Assembly: GCA_023436585.1 (NCBI GenBank)
Contig: JAEZIN010000028.1
Location: 434,001 to 498,000, forward strand
Direction of reading: 5' to 3'
Source of the DNA: Bacillota bacterium
GTDB lineage: Bacteria > Bacillota > Clostridia > Christensenellales > Aristaeellaceae
Length of the DNA stretch: 64,000 bases
The notes under the pieces were generated by a model, which saw only the letters and a program-made list of their open reading frames with translations, searched no databases and had not been told where the DNA came from. This document shows positions 59,152 to 64,000 of this stretch, piece by piece. The position numbers and the translations under genes are program-made. How positions within the stretch are numbered: the first letter of the stretch is position 1; every line of letters begins with the position of its first letter.

Positions 59152-59231
59152 GCGCAAAATTTTCTTGTTGCGTTTTTGTTTCCAAAGGACATAAGCAGTG
59201 TGAAAGAATATGTTTTGGGGGGAGTTGCTTG

Positions 59232-60344
59232 ATGAAACAGCCTGTCCGCTTGTTCACTGTGCTTATGATGATTGTCCTTTGTTATCTTCTGACCTGGCCC
59301 GCCGATTCCATGGCCGAATATGCTTCTGTCGGCGATATACGGGAGGAAACGAAGGATGGCTGGCATGAAACGTATGAGGCCCATGGGCGCACCATCACTG
59401 TGGATATACCGGTGAATGTGCCGGAGGTGGATTTCTTCCCGGTGCTGAGGGTCAAAAAGGCACCTACCGTGCAGGAGCAGCTGTTGGATGGATACGAACC
59501 TGTGCTCAATGACGAAGGTTATTTCGTTGCAAGAAAACTTCCCGCCTATGATGTGAGTCCGAAGCATGCCGAATTCGCCTGGTTCAAAACGCTGACCGTG
59601 CATTCCCCTGAGGAAGTTGACTGGGACCGCCGCCTGATGGAAGAAAGCGAGCTTACGGCGAGGCAGGCCCTGGGGATATTCCAAAAGGCGCTGACCCGAT
59701 TTTTCGGCATGGAATGGCAGGAGTCGCTTCACCTGGAGAGCGTTTGGGTACGGGGCTGCCAGTATGAATATTTCCGGGAAACCAAGTCGTTCGGGGAGCC
59801 GCTGACCAAGCTGGGCTCCTATGAGTTTTATTTCGTCCAAAAAATGAAAGGCATACCGGTAGTGGTAGATACATTTGGTATTTCTCCCTCCAGGGATGGT
59901 GAAAGGCATCCCCCTAACATCCGATCCGAAGCAAACGTCTTCTCGGAGGATTATTTTACACTGTATGTGAGCCTTGTAAATATTGTGGATGAGCCTTATC
60001 CCGATGTTCCCCTGCTTTCCTTTCAACGGGTGAAGGCAGCATATGAAAAGCTGATCCTCGCCGGCCGCCTGCGGGAGGTGTCCTCACTGAAGCTTGGCTA
60101 TATGCTGTATGTGGACCCCGTGGATGAGGATATCTACTGGGCGGTGCCGGTATGGGTACTGGACGGCATCGTCTATAACAACGCCAAGGAGGAAGCGCCG
60201 CCGCCGCCCGAACCGGGCATGGATACGCGGCCCACCAAAAGGGAGGTTCTGCTGGCGCAGCATGGCACGATTGTAAGCGGGTACAACAAGAGCCTCTCCC
60301 GGTATTACGTGCCCGATGTTCTTGCCTGGGAAGATGTGAAGTAA
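59232..60344 (+). CDS. Exported protein of unknown function
   Basis: The 370-residue protein begins with a hydrophobic signal or anchor (PVRLFTVLMMIVLCYLLTW...SMAEY). The outer part has alternating beta/helix segments (TITVDIPVNVPEVDFFPVLRVKK, YEFYFVQKMKGIPVVVDTF, LKLGYMLYVDPVDEDIYWAVPVWVLDGIVYN). The pattern is reminiscent of the DUF6034-type exported proteins of gut Clostridia, but I am not sure. GGGGGGAG precedes the ATG at 59232. It is divergent from the sigma operon and may be part of its stress response. Confidence 0.72.
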   Translation: MKQPVRLFTVLMMIVLCYLLTWPADSMAEYASVGDIREETKDGWHETYEAHGRTITVDIPVNVPEVDFFPVLRVKKAPTVQEQLLDGYEPVLNDEGYFVARKLPAYDVSPKHAEFAWFKTLTVHSPEEVDWDRRLMEESELTARQALGIFQKALTRFFGMEWQESLHLESVWVRGCQYEYFRETKSFGEPLTKLGSYEFYFVQKMKGIPVVVDTFGISPSRDGERHPPNIRSEANVFSEDYFTLYVSLVNIVDEPYPDVPLLSFQRVKAAYEKLILAGRLREVSSLKLGYMLYVDPVDEDIYWAVPVWVLDGIVYNNAKEEAPPPPEPGMDTRPTKREVLLAQHGTIVSGYNKSLSRYYVPDVLAWEDVK

Positions 60345-60369
60345 AGGCTTTTTTGCGGCTTGGTTAATG

Positions 60370-60399
60370 AAAGGGGTGTCGGTTTTCCGGCACCCCTTT
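60370..60399. terminator. Convergent-gene hairpin terminator
   Basis: A 13-base-pair stem AAAGGGGTGTCGG / CCGGCACCCCTTT (one G-T pair) with a TTTT loop lies between the convergent 59.2-kb and 60.4-kb genes. It serves both directions. Confidence 0.75.
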
Positions 60400-60406
60400 G
60401 CGTTGC

Positions 60407-61714
60407 TTATCCGATTTGCAGCCTTTGCTTGTTCTCCCACAGCCATAGGAGCATGCGTTTGTTGGTATCCGCCAGCTTTTCAAATTTGGGATTGCCGGTG
60501 AAATAGGCCAGGCAGATCATTTGTATGGTGAACACCACATACGGCGCGGCCTCTCGTTCCTCTTGGGTTAGCTTGCACACGCTGTCATACCCCCGCAGCA
60601 CCGCGTGATAGACCTCGAACCATTTGTCATAGGATGGGGGATTGCCTTGCGGAATGGTTTCCGACAATATGGCGGTGGTCAGATAGCACGGATCAAACAG
60701 CCGGATGCTCCTTTGCCCCAGTTCAAAATCAATAAAGCCCGACAGCTTCTCCCCCTCCATCAGTATATTGGCGGGGTTTGGGTCCCGGTGGATGGGCTGC
60801 CTTGGCATAAGGGGATACAGGCGCGCAAACCCATCGTGATAGGAATCGTAAAACTCCTGCGGCACGGAAAGTGATGCCCGCGTCTTGGGCATGGCCCAGT
60901 CCCGCACGGCGGCGTAAAGGTCCGGTTCGTCCAGCGCTAATTCTCCATCATAGCGGTGGAGCACTTTGTGCAGCTTGCCGAGGAAGCTCCCCAGCCTGTA
61001 CGCCTTTTCCACCCAATCCGTTTCCATCAGCGCCCTGCTGTTGACAGGCCGGCCCTTCAGCCTGGGCAGCAGGTAAAAGTACAAGTCCTCCTCCTGCACA
61101 TATTCCCGCCCATCCGGCAGAGCCGTGGGCGCCGGGGCGTTCATCCCTTCTGATAAAAGCGCTTTGGCGATCATGGCGTGGGCTTTGAATCCGTTCAGGT
61201 TGTTTGTGGCTTTCAAAACGTATTCCTGTCCTGCATACCAGGCATTGTCGGCAATGAAGCCGCTGTTTTCATACTGGATGGGAGTGCAGGTGATATCTCC
61301 CAGTTCCCATTGCTGAAGTATGGCCTGCAGCTTTTTTTGACTTAACATGATATCCGCTCCTTTTTGCAGGTCGATCCTGTGGGGAGGGGGCATGGCCCCC
61401 TGCCTTTTGTACGAGGCCGGCGTCCTGTCAAACTCTCTCAAAAAGGCCTTGTAGAACCCCGCGTATGTTTCAAAGCCATAGTCCAGCGCGGCCTGAACGG
61501 CACCCATGCCCCGAAAGATGCTGTAGGCGGCGTGCAAAAGGCGGCGCCTTACTACGTACGCCATCACCGGCATGCCCACCGAACTTTGAAACAAGCGGCA
61601 AAAGTGAAAGGAGGAAAATCCCGCCACGGCCGCGATGTCCTCCAGGGTAATGTCCGCCTTGAGGTTTTCTTCAATGAAGTCCATGGCTTTTTGCATCAGG
61701 ATTAGGTCCGCCAT
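60407..61714 (-). CDS. AraC DNA-binding domain fused to aminoglycoside/choline-kinase-like phosphotransferase
   Basis: The 435-residue protein has two parts. Residues 1-107 are an AraC HTH pair (DITLEDIAAVAGFSSFHFCRLFQSSVGMPVMAYVVRRRL; ALDYGFETYAGFYKAFLREFDRTPASYK). Residues about 123-435 are an APH/CotS-type kinase with Brenner motif QPIHRDPNPANIL and metal-binding FIDFELG. Inside the frame, AAAAAGGAG lies eight bases before an ATG at 61348 (residue 123, MLSQKKLQAIL), an ideal start for a free kinase. One gene may therefore give two products. The substrate is unknown; the regulator part could sense the kinase substrate. Cytoplasmic. Confidence 0.88.
   Translation of the reverse strand: MADLILMQKAMDFIEENLKADITLEDIAAVAGFSSFHFCRLFQSSVGMPVMAYVVRRRLLHAAYSIFRGMGAVQAALDYGFETYAGFYKAFLREFDRTPASYKRQGAMPPPHRIDLQKGADIMLSQKKLQAILQQWELGDITCTPIQYENSGFIADNAWYAGQEYVLKATNNLNGFKAHAMIAKALLSEGMNAPAPTALPDGREYVQEEDLYFYLLPRLKGRPVNSRALMETDWVEKAYRLGSFLGKLHKVLHRYDGELALDEPDLYAAVRDWAMPKTRASLSVPQEFYDSYHDGFARLYPLMPRQPIHRDPNPANILMEGEKLSGFIDFELGQRSIRLFDPCYLTTAILSETIPQGNPPSYDKWFEVYHAVLRGYDSVCKLTQEEREAAPYVVFTIQMICLAYFTGNPKFEKLADTNKRMLLWLWENKQRLQIG
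61348..61364 (-). promoter_or_regulatory. Internal ribosome-binding site in the AraC-kinase gene
   Basis: AAAAAGGAG followed by eight bases and ATG at 61348, in frame with the kinase part. It is stronger than the site of the full-length start at 61714. Confidence 0.6.
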
Positions 61715-61766
61715 GCCTTGTATCCCCCTGTTCAGGCTCCTGCTGTCGTGGATAGGATATCATAAG

Positions 61767-61796
61767 GCGCACGCGGGAACATTTCCTGGCGTGCGC
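61767..61796. promoter_or_regulatory. Nested inverted repeat upstream of the AraC-kinase gene
   Basis: GCGCACGC / GCGTGCGC arms enclose GGAA-cat-TTCC, about 55 bases upstream of the AraC-kinase start. It may be an operator or a hairpin. Confidence 0.45.
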
Positions 61797-61886
61797 TCCT
61801 TGCAGACAAGATAACTATTTCGGTGCATGTATGCCGATCACAAAGCGCAGAAGCTGCCCCGTGCTTTTGCCGGGTGGCAATAGGAA

Positions 61887-61919
61887 CCATATAAGTGTAT
61901 CCGTTATATGGCATTTTTC
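61887..61919 (+). terminator. Hairpin with T-run in the intergenic region
   Basis: CCATATAA / TTATATGG with a 9-base loop, followed by CATTTTTC. It looks like a weak terminator on the plus strand, though no plus-strand gene precedes it. Confidence 0.4.
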
Positions 61920-61956
61920 AAGCGCCTATGAATACAATTTGTCAGGAAGGAGAACT

Positions 61957-61986
61957 GTGACGCTTTTGTGATTCTTCCTGTATACT
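61957..61986 (+). promoter_or_regulatory. Possible upstream promoter of the ChvE-type operon
   Basis: GTGACG (61957-61962), 18 bases, TATACT (61981-61986). Confidence 0.4.
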
Positions 61987-62021
61987 CTCTGCTTTATTTC
62001 AGGAAAACGCAAAAAACCTCA

Positions 62022-62050
62022 TTGACAAGCGTAAAATTTTCCAGTATGAT
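62022..62050 (+). promoter_or_regulatory. Main promoter of the ChvE-type operon
   Basis: Perfect TTGACA (62022-62027), 17 bases, TATGAT (62045-62050). The palindrome at 62061-62080 begins about ten bases downstream, at the RNA start. Confidence 0.8.
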
Positions 62051-62060
62051 ATTATTACTG

Positions 62061-62080
62061 CAATGTGCTCGAGCACATTG
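62061..62080. promoter_or_regulatory. Perfect 20-base palindromic operator
   Basis: CAATGTGCTC is followed directly by GAGCACATTG. It lies just downstream of the -10 box, a classical repressor position, probably for a LacI- or ROK-type protein encoded outside the window. Confidence 0.7.
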
Positions 62081-62288
62081 AAATGTACAAAGCACATGCA
62101 ACAGCGTTAACAGCCGGAACCCGGCTTCACAATATCCCTTTTTTAATCCCACATACCCTACTCGCCGCGGGCAGGGGCAATGACAGGGCAAGGCCATGTG
62201 GATGCGATTATCCAATACCATGGGTTTGTTGTTTTTTTGCGCACGTCCAAAGGGAAAGGGCTTGTCTGGGTCAGTGAAGTACAGCGTA

Positions 62289-62312
62289 TTTTAGGCAATT
62301 GAATGCCTAAAA
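62289..62312 (+). repeat. Leader hairpin before the ribosome-binding site
   Basis: TTTTAGGCA / TGCCTAAAA with a 6-base loop ends a few bases before the AAGGGAG site of the binding-protein gene. Confidence 0.45.
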
Positions 62313-62334
62313 AATAAAAAAAGGGAGTGTTCCT

Positions 62335-63381
62335 ATGAAGAAGGTACTTGCTATTCTATTGGCATTGGTGCTGTGCGTGTCTGTTACCGGCGCGCTGGCG
62401 GCCGACAAGGTCGGTGTGTCCATGCCCACCAAGAGCTTGCAGCGCTGGAACCAGGACGGCGAAAACCTCAAGGCCAAGCTGATGGAAGCGGGCTTCGATG
62501 TTGATCTCCAGTTTGCCAATGACAAGGTCGACCTGCAGGTGAGCCAGATTGAAGGCATGATCGCTGGCGGCTGCAAGGTTTTGATCATCTCCGCCATCGA
62601 AGCCAGCTCTCTGGGTTCCGTTCTGGCTGAAGCCAAGGCCCAGGGCGTCAAAGTGATCTGCTATGACCGGCTGATCAAGGATACCGACGCTGTGAGCTAT
62701 TATGTAACCTTCGACAACTACAAGGTTGGCGTTATCCAGGGCACGTACATTGAAGACGTCCTTGGCCTGAAAGACGGCAAGGGCCCCTACAATGTGGAGT
62801 TCACCGCCGGCGACCCGGGCGACAACAATGCCGGCTTCTTCTTCAACGGCGCTATGGACCTTTTGAAGCCCTACATTGAAAAAGGCCAGCTCGTCGTCCC
62901 CAGCACCCAGACCGCCTTTGAACAGGTAGCCACCCCCACCTGGAAGTCCGAAGTTGCCCAGGCCCGCTTTGAAGGCATCCTGGCTTCCTTCTATTCCGAT
63001 GGAAAGACCAAGCTGGACGCGGTTGTCTGCTCCAACGACTCCACCGCCTATGGCGTGACCACCGCTCTTGAATTGGCCGGCTATACGACCTTCCCCTACA
63101 TCACCGGCCAGGACTGCGACATCGCCAACACCAAGAACATTATCGCCGGCAAGCAATCCATGTCCGTGTTCAAAGACACCCGCACCCTGGCTGCCCAGGC
63201 TGTTCAGATGACGGTTGACATTCTGGCCGGCAAGGAACCCGAAGTGAACGACACCACCACCTACAATAACGGCGTGCTGGTCGTTCCCACCTTCCTATGC
63301 GTGCCCGTGTTTGCCGATGTCAACAATTACAAGGAAATTCTGCTGGACAGCGGCTACTACACCGAGGATCAGCTGAAGTAA
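62335..63381 (+). CDS. Multiple-monosaccharide ABC transporter binding protein (ChvE type)
   Basis: The 348-residue protein has a signal peptide (MKKVLAILLALVLCVSVTGALAA) without a lipobox; the cysteine is in the hydrophobic core and not at a cleavage site. The mature part follows ChvE/XylF: KVGVSMPTKSLQRWNQDGENLKAKL, IEGMIAGGCKVLIISAIEASSLGSVL, VICYDRLIKDTDAVSYYVTFDNYKVGVIQG, SNDSTAYGVTTALELAGY, TGQDCDIANTKNIIAGKQSMSVFKDTRTLA. Such proteins bind several pyranoses (glucose, galactose, arabinose, xylose). AAGGGAG precedes the ATG. Confidence 0.95.
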   Translation: MKKVLAILLALVLCVSVTGALAADKVGVSMPTKSLQRWNQDGENLKAKLMEAGFDVDLQFANDKVDLQVSQIEGMIAGGCKVLIISAIEASSLGSVLAEAKAQGVKVICYDRLIKDTDAVSYYVTFDNYKVGVIQGTYIEDVLGLKDGKGPYNVEFTAGDPGDNNAGFFFNGAMDLLKPYIEKGQLVVPSTQTAFEQVATPTWKSEVAQARFEGILASFYSDGKTKLDAVVCSNDSTAYGVTTALELAGYTTFPYITGQDCDIANTKNIIAGKQSMSVFKDTRTLAAQAVQMTVDILAGKEPEVNDTTTYNNGVLVVPTFLCVPVFADVNNYKEILLDSGYYTEDQLK

Positions 63382-63416
63382 TCAGTTCTGTACCAGTAAG
63401 CTTGTACAACGCTCCC

Positions 63417-63452
63417 GGAGAGACGGATCATTTTTGTCCGTCTCTCCTTTCC
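63417..63452 (+). terminator. Hairpin between binding protein and ATPase
   Basis: GGAGAGACGGA / TCCGTCTCTCC, an 11-base-pair stem with a 9-base loop, then a T-containing tract. It is likely a partial terminator reducing ATPase expression relative to the binding protein. Confidence 0.65.
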
Positions 63453-63484
63453 AAATTTTTATCCCATGATCGGGAGTGATGATT

Positions 63485-64000
63485 TTGAATGGCTGCCTGC
63501 TTCAAATGCTGGATATCACAAAGCTTTTTCCGGGCGTAAGAGCGCTGGACCATGTGAACATCGACGTTACCGAGGGCGAGATCCACGCCGTATGCGGGGA
63601 AAACGGCGCGGGGAAATCGACCCTGATGAATATACTCAGCGGCATCTACCCTTACGGCTCCTACGAAGGGGACGTCATCTTTAAGGGTGAGACCTGCCGA
63701 TTCCATTCCATCCATGACAGCGAGTTGAAGGGGATTGTCATCATCCACCAGGAGCTGGCGCTTGTTCCCTACCTGTCCATCGGCGAAAACATGTTCCTGG
63801 GCAACGAGCAGGGAAGTAACGGCGTCATCAACTGGGATACAACCTATCAAAAAGCCGAGGAATACATGCGCATGGTGGGGCTGAATGATAACCCCCGCAC
63901 CCTTGTGCGCGATATCGGCATGGGCAAGCAGCAGCTTTTGGAGATTGCCAAGGCCCTTGCCAAGAATGTTAAGCTGCTAATCCTGGACGAGCCCACTTCC
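63485..64000 (+). CDS. Sugar ABC transporter ATP-binding protein (GguA/MmsA type), partial
   Basis: The first 172 residues of a duplicated sugar-import ATPase are in the window. Seen are LDITKLFPGVRALDHVNIDVTEGEIHAVCGENGAGKST (Walker A), the Q-loop HQELALVPYLSIGENMFLG, IGMGKQQLLEIAKALAKN (the signature region, MGKQQ) and the start of Walker B, LLILDEPTS. A TTG at 63485 has GGGAG eight bases upstream; an ATG at 63479 in the same frame is too close to it. The gene continues past the right edge. With the preceding ChvE-type protein and probably a GguB permease further on it forms a monosaccharide importer. Confidence 0.92.
   Translation, partial: MNGCLLQMLDITKLFPGVRALDHVNIDVTEGEIHAVCGENGAGKSTLMNILSGIYPYGSYEGDVIFKGETCRFHSIHDSELKGIVIIHQELALVPYLSIGENMFLGNEQGSNGVINWDTTYQKAEEYMRMVGLNDNPRTLVRDIGMGKQQLLEIAKALAKNVKLLILDEPTS

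Larger units (their letters stand above)
61715..62334. other. 620-base regulatory region before the ChvE-type binding protein
   Basis: No protein gene is convincing here. It holds two inverted repeats (61767-61796 and 61887-61919), two plus-strand promoters (61957-61986 and 62022-62050), a 20-base palindrome (62061-62080), a small AGCCGG-AAC-CCGGCT hairpin, and a long leader of about 275 bases ending in another hairpin (62289-62312) and the AAGGGAG ribosome-binding site. Confidence 0.55.

Noticed and set aside
61732..61914. 60-codon minus-strand frame in the 62-kb intergenic region
   Set aside because: No ribosome-binding site, no family resemblance, and it runs through two inverted repeats.

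Overview
The window is a GC-rich (estimated by eye in the high 50s percent) bacterial chromosome segment that reads as a gut-type Clostridia (Bacillota). The evidence is strong GGAGG ribosome-binding sites, TTGACA/TATAAT promoters, CBO0543-, DUF6273-, DUF4179- and DUF3298-type proteins, a GlgC/GlgD pair, a GntR/LacI-type sugar regulator and several glycosidase-plus-ABC-transporter loci. There are no rRNA or tRNA genes, insertion sequences, prophages or CRISPR arrays. I recognise about 52 protein-coding genes; the last one runs off the right edge.

Layout. 1-5.7 kb: an ArsB/citrate-type permease, an MBL-fold hydrolase, a DHCW-type cupin, a DUF2075 helicase with a nuclease-like N-terminus, and an alpha/alpha-toroid protein. 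5.8-13 kb: a glycogen operon on the minus strand (arsR-glgB-glgC-glgD-glgA) headed by a CadC-type metal sensor; GlgA has a long charged helical tail. 13.1-22.6 kb: an alpha-mannan locus, also minus strand (GntR-type regulator, ABC permeases, binding protein, GH76, GH38, GH125). 22.8-28.6 kb: an orphan PTS EIIC, a GGDEF/HD-GYP receptor, a secreted protein and a 2-hydroxyacid dehydrogenase. 28.7-32.6 kb: GH27 alpha-galactosidase, a LysM protein and two exported proteins (DUF2927, DUF6273). 32.6-40.8 kb: a pectin side-chain locus (AraC regulator, LplB/YtcP-type ABC transporter, GH105, GH112 phosphorylase), probably for rhamnogalacturonan-derived Gal-Rha. 40.8-47.8 kb: small membrane and cupin proteins, GH29 fucosidase, an AraC/EamA pair and an Mrp/NBP35 ATPase. 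47.9-55.5 kb: a yybP-ykoY Mn riboswitch with mntP, a DUF3298 protein, a tlpA-ccdA-methyltransferase operon, guaA and lysA. 55.9-61.7 kb: CapA-type protein, ECF sigma with a DUF4179 anti-sigma, an exported unknown, and an AraC-phosphotransferase fusion. 62-64 kb: a ChvE/GguA-type monosaccharide ABC transporter with a palindromic operator.

How it fits together. The cell appears to import complex glycan fragments (mannosides, rhamnogalacturonan pieces, galactosides, fucosides) and break them down in the cytoplasm, since almost none of the glycosidases has a signal peptide. Surplus glucose would be stored as glycogen. None of the three ABC solute-binding proteins, nor the other exported proteins, has a lipobox cysteine, which is unusual for a one-membrane Gram-positive cell.

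The most interesting signals are the CadC-like metal sensor at the head of the glycogen operon, the GlgA/GlgB tails, the AraC-kinase fusion with an internal ribosome-binding site, the PD-(D/E)XK-like/DUF2075 protein, and structured intergenic repeats with compensatory base changes. All functional statements come from reading the sequence by eye; no database search was run.
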